Below, one piece after another: positions 36,601 to 47,620 of a stretch of 64,000 nucleotides of DNA. The first letter of the stretch is position 1. Every line of letters begins with the position of its first letter. The stretch is taken from NCBI GenBank assembly GCA_038277395.1, contig CM076196.1, positions 28,475,935-28,539,934 on the forward strand. Reading direction: 5' to 3'. Below the pieces are notes generated by a model that was given only the letters and a program-made list of their open reading frames with translations, was not told where the DNA came from and did no database searches. A program made the translations under genes and the position numbers. The DNA comes from Dryocosmus kuriphilus (Eukaryota; Arthropoda; Insecta; Hymenoptera; Cynipidae).

Positions 36601-37239
36601 AATTCTCTGCTTTATGTCAATAATAAACTTACCTTCAAGTTAGATTTTTATTGCACGAAGTTCAAATACACAATTTCTACATTTAGTGTATGTGAAAGTA
36701 ATAAAACTAATCAACTGTTATTAACATTTGAGATTTTGTCTTTGTCTCACTTTTAGGAACAACGACCAAGATCGGAAACGTACGTAAGGGCGGAACAGGC
36801 GGTCTTCTGTTCCATAAACTCGGACGTTCAAAAATTTGATGCACGTAATATTGACACATTGCTATTAATAAAAAATCAGCATTGAAAACATTGATCTTTG
36901 TTTTTAACATACTTTACAGTGTCTAAATATTCAAAAAAATATTAAATTTCAAGAAAAATTAACCGCAAATTAAAAAAACTCATAATAGTCAAAGTCAACT
37001 TTTTCCGCTTTTTCACACGTTCTGCAGTATCACAATTGCGGAGTTGCAATGAATATTTTTTAAATAAATATTTTATACTTATTATGACGACGTAAATAAT
37101 TTCCAATTATTGTTTATGTATACATATAATTAAATATAATTTTTTCGCAGTTTCAAATATTGTTTTTAATTTAAATTACAATTTTTTTCGAAATGTATCA
37201 TTAATCGGGACATATGTCTCAAAATACGGCCTTTTACCT
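33637..37239 (-). mobile_element. pogo/Tigger-type element, 3.6 kb
   Basis: The inverted ends begin AGGTAAAAGG, followed by TCGTATTGTGAGACA at the left and CCGTATTTTGAGACA at the right. TA lies at both outer sides (33635-33636 and 37240-37241). The empty target is preserved in PLE copy B near 41550. A degenerate transposase on the minus strand occupies the middle, and the outer ~600 bp at each side are AT-rich non-coding. Confidence 0.92.
34330..36500 (-). pseudogene. pogo/Tigger-type DDE transposase
   Basis: The N-terminal part has RRKQYNEEE and LSIVAAALDVP, resembling the psq-type helix-turn-helix, then ILYRAERGYPVKKTEVFDFVQ. An intron of about 90 bp (GT near 36099, AG near 36026) precedes DRYWYEAFRKRHPNLSSRK. 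The DDE domain has RIFYCDETSVQLYPD (first D), GWGLGVSDNGWMTTGSF, and VIMYLDNRSSHLSPP (second D). QPLDIGRFHPFKEKW (third D) is reached in another frame near 35380. A frame change also occurs near 35730. The tail (LPTKYLPKTKRIKVEA and a Lys/Glu-rich end) is near 34340-34520. All three catalytic residues can be seen, but the gene is broken. A 20-bp direct duplication lies at about 36405-36444. Confidence 0.85.
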
Positions 37240-37327
37240 TATTGTAGAATGTAGAATAAATCAAACGAAGATATGATGAAAAAAACCCAATTTAATAGTC
37301 AAAAATGTCCTTGACAAATTTCTTCAA

Positions 37328-37358
37328 CGTTTCGACACACATTGCGGGTCATCGCCAG
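37328..37358 (-). ncRNA. Degenerate hammerhead-like motif, PLE copy A
   Basis: On the minus strand this reads CTGGCGATGACCC, then GCAATGTGTGTCGAAACG. It is the counterpart of the motif at 41430. The core word CTGATGA is changed to CTGGCGA, so it should not cleave. Confidence 0.5.
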
Positions 37359-37854
37359 GAAGATTTAAAAGATTAATAATATCTACAAAAGAATAAAAGA
37401 AAAAAATTCGTAGCGATAATCGAAGAAAAAAATGGATACAGAATTTGGAAAAAACTTTATAAGCATACCCGAAGATATTAAAGCATTGTTTGTTGCAAAA
37501 ATCGAAAGAATGAGGATTTAACCTCAAATAACTCAAGAGACATATCGATGTACAAAGAGTAGTCGTATTAAAACTCAACTGATATGACAAGTCACTGAAT
37601 AAGAAAAATTTTGTTGTTGTTTTAATTCAGAGCAAAAACAATGGCTCTGAATCATTCTAAGTGAAAATTCACATTTTTAAAAAAATTTGTTTTGGAGAAT
37701 GACGTGAATGGACAGAGGACAAACGGCATACTGAAGCGAAAAACGGAGTTTACAATAGAGATGCTTGTCGATGGCTTAAACCTCAAATGAGAATTAGCGC
37801 GCCAAAGTCAAAGTAGTTTGAAAAAAGAAAAATGAAAAAAAATTTATTTTGTGT

Positions 37855-39087
37855 TTAATGCAAGATACAATTATAAATGCTATTGATGTTCATAGTTTCA
37901 GTTTTTAAACTGATAGATATTTTAGAAAATTTATTGATAAAAATAGATTCCAAAATTCGTCTTTTGTGAATATTATTTTCTCTAGATAAAATTTTAATAT
38001 TTTTGTAATCGAAATCAAAATAGTGTCCGAAATGCCACGAATGTTTTGATAAACCTGTGTTTAAATTACCCAAAATACAATCTCTTTTATGTTCTGACAT
38101 TCGAGTTTTTAGACGGCGACCAGCTTCACCAATATATCCTTTATTGCATTGATGACATTTAATTAAATATACAACTCCAGACAGATCTTCAACCTTATCG
38201 AAATCTTTATTTTTATAAACAAAATTATTTAAACTATCGTTGTTTCTAAAATAAACATTTGTGTTGCATTTTTTTAAAGACATTCGAAGTTGTTCAGAAA
38301 GATTTTGAATATATGGAAGAGTGATTCTTACATCATTTTTGTTGAAAGAAGCTAGCCATTTACTTTTTTTATTATTAATAGAGAAGGTATTGTACGTTTC
38401 ATGAATACGTTCTTTGATAATACTTTTAATAAAATCTAAAGGGTAATTATTTAGCTGAAGTATTTCTTGTATATATTTTAAGTTTTCTTTGTAAAAGTTT
38501 TTATCACTCAATTTTAAGTTACGATCAACTAAACCTTTGATTACTCCAATTTTGTGACAATTCATGTGATGAGAGTCAAAGTTTAAAAATCTACCAGAGT
38601 TTGTAGGCTTTTTGTACCAGTTAGTAATAAGGCAATTATCCATTTTTATAATAGTTAGATCAAGAAAATTTAAATTGTTATTATATTCAACCTCTGTAGT
38701 AAATTGGATAGACTCTTCAATACTATTGAATGTCGAAAGCAGATCGTTTATTTTATTTGTTGGAACAATTGTGAAAATATCATCAACGTACCTTTTGTGA
38801 AAAATAGGCTTGAAAGATAATTTATTTGAAGCTCTAGTTTCAATGTCGTTTAAAACCAGATTGGAAACAATGGGAGAGAAAGGAGAACCCATTGGGCAAC
38901 CTGAAATCTGTTGATAAATTTTGTTATTAAATGAAAAAACAGTGTTATTGAAAATTGTTCGTGTAGCGATTAAAATTTCATTTTTTGATATTTTAGTTAA
39001 ATTTTGATTCAAATTTAGTTTTTCTTTAGTACAATCTAAAGCCAAGTCTAAAGGTATACTATCGAACACGGAAACGACATCAAGAGA
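37855..39087 (-). pseudogene. Penelope-like RT plus GIY-YIG endonuclease, long intact part
   Basis: About 411 codons are open without a lesion. Motif A is SLDVVSVFDSIPLD, motif B is GCPMGSPFSPIVSNLVL, and motif C is HKRYVDDIFTIVPT. A connecting domain (about 200 residues) leads to the endonuclease: VVYLIKCHQCNKGYIGEAG, then RMSEHKRD, LSKHSWHFGH and HKRRILES, ending at NCILH. All RT and endonuclease key residues are present. The product would prime on nicked target DNA and copy PLE RNA. It is cut at its N-terminal side by the TA element at 39090, so it lacks the RT fingers in this reading frame. Confidence 0.93.
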
Positions 39088-39089
39088 TA

Positions 39090-40145
39090 CACTGTAAGAA
39101 AAATTTGTGGTAAATTTCCCATACATGTATTGGAAGTAATTAACCCACACAAGGATGGAAATTTTTCCATACCTCAGCACGGAAAAATTTCCATACAAGG
39201 ATTGGAGTTTTCCCATACCTCAGCATCGGAAAATTTCCATACATGGATGGGACTTTTCCCATACATGGTTGGAATTTTTGGCATACCCCAGTATCGAAAA
39301 ATTTGCATACATAAATCGGGGTTTTCCCACACCCTGAATTTTTAGAAGGTGTAAATTAAAGACAGAATTGAGATTTACAGATAAAATATAATTTTAAGTA
39401 AAATACAATGTACAACAGAATACATAGTACAACTTTTATAAGAATTTATGAATTGACAGACAATCAAACTTGAGAAATTAAATCAGCTTTCATTCCTATG
39501 GGGTCCATCAATTTCTGGACTTGAGGATTTACCATATGGATGTTCCTCTTATTGCTCCATCTCTTGTGGCTCCCCTTAAGGCTGATTTTTTGGAATACCT
39601 TGCAAAAATTAAAAAAAAGAATGACTACGTTTGCAAATCATGTTACATTTACGTTCATTAAAATTTTACGCTTATTGTGTACATAACAGATATATATGAA
39701 ATTAGCTTACCCTGTATTACAAGAATTTTGTTCCTCTTATTTCTTCCTCCTACTTTTACTCCAAAAGTACAGTTGCACTCACTTTTATTGTACTTGAAAT
39801 GCCATTTCTCTTTCTGCCACAACACCAAAAGTTACATAAAATCACTGAAAATATTATGCATTAGACGTTTGAAGCCATGACTACATTAGACCCACTCTCT
39901 TCATTCTGCTTCAATCAACATGGCTGCAGCACATGCGCGCTTCACTCGGGTGCGCCTGCGAGAGCTGCGCATCAGCGTTCCATACTTGTATGGAAGTTTT
40001 ACCATACAGATGTATGGGAATCTCGAAAGGTATTGAAAATCTTCGTGCTACTACCGGAAAATTTCCATTCTGGTATGGGATATTCAAAAGTATGGCAAAA
40101 TTTTCATATCTTTGTATGGTAAATTTACGATTATTTCTTACAGTG
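39090..40145. mobile_element. 1.06-kb TA-flanked element built of CCATAC repeats
   Basis: The ends are CACTGTAAGAAA and TTTCTTACAGTG, with TA on both sides (39088-39089 and 40146-40147). The PLE coding sequence continues exactly across one TA (THSLV into SLDVVS). Inside, the ends are packed with TTTCCATAC-type words in both orientations, including three copies of a CCATACC(T/C)CAG(C/T)A block at about 39167, 39213 and 39281. No transposase was recognised. It is a mariner/Tc1-type non-autonomous element by its TA target; the family is unknown. Confidence 0.85.
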
Positions 40146-40147
40146 TA

Positions 40148-40530
40148 CTAAAGAATGTGTTTTTGGTACAATTATGGTTTTTAATTTATTCTTAAAATCA
40201 AAACCATTTTTGACAAAAGACTTAGTTGTTGTTAAAGTGGGTTTAAAAATGTTAGATACAAATTTCGCAAATTATAAGTAGGTGAGCCAATTGTGGATAC
40301 AATGAGTCTCCATTTTAAATTCGGTTTGTGAGTTTCAGGAAGATCATAAGCTTTTGCTACTGTACTGCTATGAGTTTTTAACATAAAGGCAGTTCTGTCA
40401 TTAACGTAATTTTTTTTATGCCATCTAGTAACAATATCGTTACATTTGCTTTCAATTGTTGGAGTTAAATTAGTTTTAACATTTTTATATAAGAGATTGT
40501 TTTTTAGAATATTCTCAATGGTAGTATTAT
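40148..40530 (-). pseudogene. PLE copy A, N-terminal RT part
   Basis: Read downward: DIVTRWHKKNYVNDRTAFML, then AYDLPETHKPNLKWRLIVST and IGSPTYNL. A frame change near 40285 leads into the part that ends THSLV at the TA element. The first ~35 codons also occur in copy B on the other strand. Confidence 0.88.
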
Positions 40531-40619
40531 AATCTGAACGACTAGCAGCAACGGTAGTATTACTCTTATCTCTTATCTATCTAACTACCGTTGCTGCTAA
40601 TCGTTAAGATTATAATACT

Positions 40620-40937
40620 ACCATTGAGAATATTCTAAAAAACAATCTCTTATATAAAAATGTTAAAACTAATTTAACTCCAACAATTGAAAACAAATGT
40701 AACGAGAGAGATTGTATTTTGGGTAATTTAAACACAGTTTTATCACAACATTCGTGGCACTTCGGACACTATTTTTATTTCGATTACAAAAATATTAAAA
40801 TTTTATCTAGAGAAAATAATATTCACAAAAGACGAATTTTAGAATCTATTTTTATCAATAAAGTTTCTAAAATATCTATCAATGTAAAAACTGAAACTAT
40901 GAACATCAATAGCATTTTTAATTGTATCTTGCATTAA
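40620..40937 (+). pseudogene. PLE copy B fused remnant frame
   Basis: The frame runs IENKCN directly into ERDCILGNLNTVLSQHSWHF, HKRRILESIF and NCILH, so the deletion left the frame open. It has neither RT motifs nor the GIY-YIG start. It matches copy A with a few substitutions (LSQHS for LSKHS, HYFYF for HYFDF). Confidence 0.88.
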
Positions 40938-41429
40938 ACACAAAATAATTTTTTTTCATTTTGCTTTTTTCAAACTACTTTGACTTTGGCGCGCTAATTT
41001 TCATTTGAGGTTTAAACCATCGACAAGCATCTCTATTGTAACCTCCGTTTTTCGCTTCAGTATGCCGTTTGTCCTCTGTCCATTCACGTCATTCTCCAAA
41101 ACAAATCTTTTAAAAAATGTGAATTTTCACTAAAAGTGATTCAGAGCCATTGCTTTTGCTCTGAATTAAAACAACAAAATTTTTCTTAATCAGTGACTTG
41201 TCATATCAGTTGAGTTTTAATACGACTACTCTTTGTACATCGATATGTCTCTTGAGTTATTTGAGGTTAAATCCTCATTCTTTCGATTTTTGCAACAAAC
41301 AATGCTTTAATATCTTCAGGTATGTTTATAAAGTTTTTTCCAAATTCTGTATCCATTTTTTTCTTCGATTATCACTACGAATTTTTTCCTTTTATTCTTT
41401 TGTAGATATTATTAATCTTTTAGATCTTC

Positions 41430-41462
41430 CTGATGATGACCCGCAATGTGTGTCGAAACGTT
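41430..41462 (+). ncRNA. Hammerhead-like motif, PLE copy B 3' region
   Basis: CTGATGA at 41430-41436 is followed by one extra T, then GACCC, a short loop, GTGTC and GAAACG. The helix has one mismatch (C opposite T). It lies about 490 bp after the coding end, matching the spacing in copy 1. It is probably a decayed hammerhead of the kind known from PLEs. Confidence 0.5.
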
Positions 41463-41582
41463 GAAGAAATTTGTCAAGGACATTTTTGACTATTAAATTG
41501 GATTTTTTCCATCATATCTTCGTTTGATTTATTCTACATTCTACAATAAATGGGCTGAAGGACCGACGAAATTTTACTTACA

Positions 41583-42999
41583 ATTTTTAGATATACACAG
41601 CCGACATAAGAATATTAGTATTTATTTCAATACTGTTCAATAACTTTCCAATTTAGCTGACCGATGGTGAATACTGCCATGCATTCTACCGAAATATTAA
41701 AATGCATAAAGTGCTGAATTTAAATAACTACCAAGGCATTTCCTAATTGCCTAGTCAAGGCAAGGAAATACAAAAGTAATATTGAACATCGATTTATTTT
41801 ATTCAGCGAATTATATCAAAAGTATTCTATTGCAAAAACTCTATTATAAAAACTCTGTTACCGTTGTTCCTGTCATGTGTAAATGTGACTTCGAATTGCT
41901 AAATTGCTGACAGCAGCTATGAATAGCGTTCGATCAACTTGGTCGAATATTGCAGTGGATATTGGTCAGCAAATTCCATCCTCCGTACATTCAACCTCTA
42001 AATCATCAAAAATCCCCATCAAACAAGTTTACCACTAGCCGATAAGCTTAAAGAAAACCGCAGTCCGAGAAAGAACATACTAGTGAGTGGTAGTTCTTTC
42101 CTCGGTATCTTTTGTCTTAAAAAGTTTAAATTATCATCGCCCGTCTGTGGTTCGGGATCGGTGGCTAGTACTTTACAAATAAAATAAAATAAAAAGTATA
42201 TTGTATTAACATCGTGCGGACGTTAAAACCCTAATTTGACAAAGAAGTCGTCCGACGAGTTACTTAGTTCTTTTCTTTTTGAGAACTTTAAAAGGCTCAC
42301 GTTTAAAGTTTAGTGAAGGAGCATAAAGTACCGTGACCAATATCACGGAGAAAAATTCTTCTCTCGAATCTCAAAACGAGAGGGGAATTTTCTAAGCAAA
42401 ATTCTGATTTATAATTACTTAGGAAAAGAATCGAGAAGAGGAGACTTCTTAAAAGTACTGTCACTCTTTCTGCTAAATGCAATCTATTTCTTTTCCACAG
42501 TAATTGTAAAAGAAATTAAAAACGAACTAGTGGTTGCTTTTGCGTGTATGTGACACGCGCAAGTGCTCTGGGGAATCCGAATTCGCCCGTTTTTTTCCAA
42601 AAAGAGACTAAGGGATAAACAAGGATCCTCTTTCTTTCTTCAGTGTATTCTTTCGGAAAGCGGTACTTTAAGAATAGAGTAAAGGAAACCAGAGGGTAAT
42701 GTAGAACTGTATCGATCCATTTATTTTTAAAGAAACTTGTTACAATCAAAACGTTAAGATATATAATATAAACGGATTGTCTCTTCTTAAATTCATTCCT
42801 TCCCCAATTTTAAAATTAATTCAACATGGCAACAATGCCACTCTCAGTCTGAGAGTAGAAATTTCTTACCCACAAAAATAAAAACAAATCTATCGTAAAG
42901 TTAAAGGCATTTTGCAGAAGCCTCACCGAATCAAAAATTATCTAAACAAATTAAGAGACATCAACAGACAATCCAGTGGTACGTAACAAATACTAGTTA
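41583..42999. other. Unassigned AT-rich spacer
   Basis: No gene or element end was recognised. The 77-codon minus-strand frame (42516-42749) has no visible family features. Confidence 0.35.
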
Positions 43000-43449
43000 T
43001 TTGACTTTCGTTTCCAGTGCCAACGGAGTCGGTACGGAGTTTTTGAAGTGCGATCGTTTTTGGATAAGCAGAAGGGGAGAATGGAGTGAGTAAGTTGAAA
43101 GTGTGTTGAGGATAAAGCAAGGGTTGAAAGTTTAGCGCGAGTGAATGGACTACAAGAAAAAGTGTGAAAGTGTCTCAAAAAAGCGAAAAGTGAATGAGTG
43201 GTGAGTTTGAGGTTAGGTTGTAAGTTGTCTCTCAGCCCGCAGTTGAGCAAAAGGGTGGAAAGTTCAAGGGGCGGGAGAAAAGGGTTAGAAAAATGGACAC
43301 AGGGAGGGTGTAGGTTCGGAGTCAGGAGGTTGAATTTTAGGTAGAGGGATAGAGTTGAAAGAAATTAACAGGCAAGGGGAAGTGAGGGGGTAGGCGCATA
43401 TAGTTGGATAATTACTATAGGAAGGTAAGCTAGAGCAGTATGTCGTTAT

Positions 43450-44640
43450 TATGAATTCCGGTGGACAGAGGGCAGCGGAATGGCGAAAGTAGCTCAGACT
43501 CGCGCGTAACGAATGAAAGCTGGAATAGAGGAGATACAACAGGCGTGATAGGTGAGAGCAGGGACGTCAGCGGTGGCGAACATGAATTAATGACGCCCAG
43601 CGGAACAGGAAAAAGAAGCGGAGGAAGACGAACGTGGAGAGAGTATAGAGAGACAGGGCGAGCAACGTGGGGTCGAAGACTTTATTAGAGAAATGGTAAT
43701 AAGGGGGAGCTCTAACGGAAGCGAGGGGGATATATCGAGGCTGGATAAAAGGAAAAGATAAGAGGAGCAAGTATGGGAGAAAGAAAAAGAGACTAAAAAA
43801 TCCAAATTGAAGAAAAAGACACCAGAAAGGGAGAGGGGAGGGAGATATTTTTCATAAAATAGAAGCCTTAATTAATAGTTTCAAAGAAGAGACGTATGAA
43901 AAGCTCGAAGGAATGCAGAGAAAGGGGAAGAGGTTATTAGAGAGGAGGTTAGGAAGGTGAGAGTGAAGTGGGAAGATTGAGATGAACGTTGAAAACATAG
44001 AAAAGAAAAGATATGGAGTAAATTGGAAAGTATAGAAGAGAGGCAGAGAGAGAGAGAACGAGGGTGATAGGAAGAGGAAAAGGGTACAAACAGAGGAGAG
44101 AGTGAGAAAAATGGAGCAGATGAATGAGAATATGAGAGAAAAAGGAGGGATTAGCGAGCAATTGAAGGAGGGTGATGAGTTGTTAAGCAGGAGATTGATG
44201 CAACTGGAAAGGAGAATGGAGGGCGAAGAAAGGACAAAGAGAAAAAGAAACTAGTAATCAAAGACATGAAAACAGACAGCGAAACAGGAGAGGAGAAAGT
44301 TACGAAGCTGATAAAAGACATCGGAGCACAAGTGAGGGTGGAAGAGGTAAAAAGAATAGGAAAGAGGGATAGGATGGAATGTTTGCTGTTAGTAAAACTG
44401 GGGAGTGCGAGGGAAAAATATGAAAAGATGGAGAAAAGAAAGGCCCTGAAAGGAGGAAGGGAGAGAATAAAAGTAGATATGACGTGGGTGGAGAGAAAGA
44501 GAAAATGGACGATAGAGCGCACGGCATGGGCAGAGAGGAATAAACGAGAAAGGGTAAGGATTGGAAAAGATAGGATATGGGTAAGTGGAGATGAGTGTTT
44601 ATAGGACGAGGAAGTAGAAGACCTGAGGGAAGGTAGAAAA
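43450..44640 (+). pseudogene. LINE copy 2 ORF1
   Basis: Glu/Lys/Arg-rich coiled-coil sequence runs from about 43840 in several broken frames. It is followed by the better preserved globular part at 44266-44604 (VTKLIKDIGAQVRVEEVKRI, MTWVERKRKWTIERTAWAE), which matches ORF1 of copy 1. Many stops lie in the 5' half. Confidence 0.75.
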
Positions 44641-44749
44641 GGGGCAGATAAGGGAAGGAGAAGTGATGAAAATAGTAAAGACGCAGAAACGGCCGGGGAT
44701 TTATTCAAAGAAAAAAGAATTGAATGGAAGGAATAAGGTAGGGATAGAT

Positions 44750-47620
44750 GAGAAGAGAGAAGTGAAGGTGGCGTTTTGGAATGTGGCAGGATTAAAGAAC
44801 AGGGATACAGGATTCTGGGAGCAAATGCAAGAATGGGATGTGATAATGATGAGAGAAACATGGACGGAGGAGAATGACTGGAAGGGCCTGAAAAGATATT
44901 TGCCGAGAGGCTATGTATGGCAGATGCAAGGAGCAAGAAAGGAAAATGTAAAAGGAAGGTTATGAGTGGCATGGTGTCAGGGGTAAGAAAGGAGTTGGTA
45001 GTAGGAAAGGGACTGGTGAACAAGGGGGAGAAAGGTGGGATGAAGAAAAAGAGGTTTCTATGAGAAAGTCAGAGCACAGGGAAACGGACAGAGAGGGAAG
45101 AAAGCTAATAGAGCTGATAGGAAAGGCCGTGTAGTTCATATGTAATGGTAATACAAGGAGGGATGAAGAGGGCCAGGTGAAGTTTGTAGGTAAAAGGGAC
45201 CCAGCAATTGATTACATTCTAGCAGAAGAAAGAATCAGGAAGTTAATGGTGAGAATGGAAGTGGGTGATGAGATAAGGTCCGAGCACATCCCAGTGATAG
45301 CGACATTGAGAGGTAGAAGCCTAAAGCGCGTAAAAGGGAACACGGGAGAATCTGGGGAGATAAAATTGTAAATGGAAAAATGGGGGGAAGATAAGTTACG
45401 GGAATTTATAGAAAAAATGGAAAATGAGAATCTGGGAGGAATGGAAGAGGAAGGGACAGATAAGATCATAGAAAATCTGAAAGACGTGATTGTCAAGGTA
45501 AGGGATGAGGTGAGGCCTAGAAACGGAGGAGAGAAAGTTAAGAGAGGATGGTGGGATGTGGAGTGCAGAGGTAAAGGTTTTCAAGGTAAAGATTAAAGAA
45601 TGTGTCAAAAAGTGGAGGAGAGGGGGAATAAAGAAAGAAGACTACAACAAGAGGAAAAAAGAACTTGAGAAAATGTTAAGCAAAAAGAAGCAAATAGAGA
45701 AAGGAAGGTACGTGGAAGAGGCGGAGAAAGCGGCTAAGGAAGGGAGAGAATGGGAAGTGATTAATAGGGAAAGAGGAAGAAAGAGGGGCCTAAACAAGGA
45801 AATAAAAATGACAGAGAGGGCAGAATACTTTAAGGGATTGCTAGGAGGTGGGAAAAAAGGTTGCGGGGAGAAGGAGGAAGGTAGTAGCAGAGGATGGGGA
45901 CAGAGAAAACGTAATTAGTAGGGAGGAGATAAATGGAGAAATAGCAAGTTTGAAACGAAGCAAGGCCACAGGAGCAAGTGGCATCGAGAACGAAGCACTG
46001 AAATATCGTGGGGAAAGGGCAAGAGAAGAGATGTGGAGGATATGTAATAAGATATGGAAAGGAGAAGGATGGCCAGAAGAATGGCGGACAGGGATCGTAG
46101 TACCAGTGATTAAGAAAGGAGAGGGAAAAAATGTTCTAGACTATAGAGGGGTTACAATCATGTCAGTGGGTTACAAAGTTTAAGCAGATGTGCTTAGGAA
46201 AGGCTGGAAAGGCAGGTCGAAGGAAGGGGAAGCATGGCGCACAACCAAACAGGCTTTAGAAAAGGGATGGAGACAAAAGACAACATTTATGTGCTCAACT
46301 ATTTAGTGAACAGGAACTTAGGTCAGAAGAGAGCCTTAAAGGAGAGAGGAAAAGAAGAAAGTCTAGCAGGAAGGATAAAAGAGATATTTATAGAAACTAG
46401 GATGAAGGTAAGAATTGGGCAAAAAAAAGGATTGAAGTCTTGGAGAGGAAGGGGTCTAAGGCAGGGATGTCCACTAAGCCCATTACTACTCAGTATTCTA
46501 CTAGCGGATTTAGAGGAGCAGTTGGCAAGGAAAGGAAAAGAGGGAATGAAATTGGAAAATGGCAAGATATATTCTCTAGCATACGCGGACGATATAGTAT
46601 TAATAACAGATGATGAAAGAGGGATGAGTTTAATGTTGAGAATGTTTGAAGAATATGTGAGACAGAAAGTCCTAATGGTGAATGTGAAGAAAACTAAAAT
46701 GATTTGTTTCATAAAAAGAAGGTGCAGAATAGAGCATGAATGGAAGATGTATGGCAAAGTAGTAGAATTGGTAGAAGAATTTTGTTTCCTTGGATACTGT
46801 TTCAAAACAAGAGGAAGGAATAAGCTGCAGGTAAGAAAGAGATTGGAGTGTGGAAGTAAGGTAATGGGCCAAGTGTGGGGCATAGGGAAGAGAAGATTCA
46901 AGGATGATTGGAGAATGAGAGTATGGATGTTTGATGTTTTAGTGTGGCCAGTGGTGAGTTATGGAATGGAAGTTTGGGGACGGAAGGAATATAAGAGAGT
47001 GGAAAGCATGCATTAAAGCTTTTTGAGATGGGTTATGGTGGTCGCTTGGAGCTGCCCAGTATATTTGTTGAGGGAAGAGATAGGCCGCGAAAAATGGTAG
47101 TAAGGCAGCTAAAATGGTCTTGAAATTTTGGAGAAAAATTAAGGAGGGGAGAAGGAAGGAAGATAGCACAGGCGTGTGCAAGGGAGATAGAACACAAAGA
47201 TAGAAGGAGGAACATGGGTAGGTCGAAATGGGAGGAAGAAAGCTACGCAAGTAGGAGAGAATAGAGTATGAATGGGGAGAACAGAGATTGGCAATGGATA
47301 AAGAACGATATTTCGACGGGACAAATAGAGGAAAGATGGGCAAGAATCGTGAATTCAAGGTACAATAGTTGGTGCAGGATGGTAAAGTTGGAAAGAGAGC
47401 TAAAATATTTGAAGAAGTTAAAGAAGGAGCGTAAATGGAACAGAATGATGAGATTTAGAATGGGAGAAGGAGTAGAAGAGAGTAGGTACTGGACGGACGA
47501 GGAGGAGAATCGGTGTAGAATATGTGGGTATGAGCAAGAATCGTGAGTGCATGTGTTGGAAAGGTGTACAGGTAATAAAGAGGAAGGGAAAAGTGTGTAA
47601 AGGAGATTCAAAGAGATTCT
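44750..47620 (+). pseudogene. LINE copy 2 ORF2, with deletions in endonuclease and RT
   Basis: The endonuclease starts VKVAFWNVAGLKNRD and DVIMMRETWTEEND. The middle of the domain is lost in stop-rich sequence (44965-45170), and it resumes at AIDYILAEER and SEHIPVIA. The RT has LKRSKATGASGIENEALK, NQTGFRKGMETKDN, motif B GLRQGCPLSPLLLSILLADL and intact motif C YADDIVLI. The stretch that should hold motif A (VDFRAAFD in copy 1) is deleted: VNRNLGQKRA runs straight into LKERGKEES. The CCHC end is CRICGYEQES with HVLERC after a stop. Confidence 0.88.

Larger units (their letters stand above)
33604..40559 (-). mobile_element. Penelope-like element copy A (minus), with two insertions
   Basis: The 3' end (CGACGAAATTTTACTTACA on the sense strand) is at 33604 and the 5' limit is at a palindromic junction near 40559. 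The pogo element at 33637 sits 33 bp inside the 3' end. The TA element at 39090 splits the reverse transcriptase. Without them the copy is about 2.3 kb. It is arranged head to head with copy B at 40586. Confidence 0.88.
40586..41582 (+). mobile_element. Penelope-like element copy B, internally deleted
   Basis: It starts at the inverted junction and repeats the 5' ~125 bp of copy A. It then jumps at about 40700 to the last ~230 bp of the coding sequence and continues through the 3' region to the same 3' end (TTTTACTTACA). The pogo insertion point is empty here. It lacks the reverse transcriptase core. Confidence 0.9.

Noticed and set aside
39130..39345. Plus-strand frames of 60-71 codons with repeated FPIP and SIPQH words
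   Set aside because: They come from the CCATAC repeat of the TA element.
43285..43805. Ser/Leu-rich minus-strand frames in the 5' region of LINE copy 2
   Set aside because: Shadows of the purine-rich strand.
44151..45023. 290-codon minus-strand frame opposite LINE copy 2, with similar long Ser/Phe/Leu-rich frames at 24567-25139, 25462-26013, 28130-28657 and 46323-46901
   Set aside because: They are antisense shadows of purine-rich LINE coding sequence; no domain and no conserved order.
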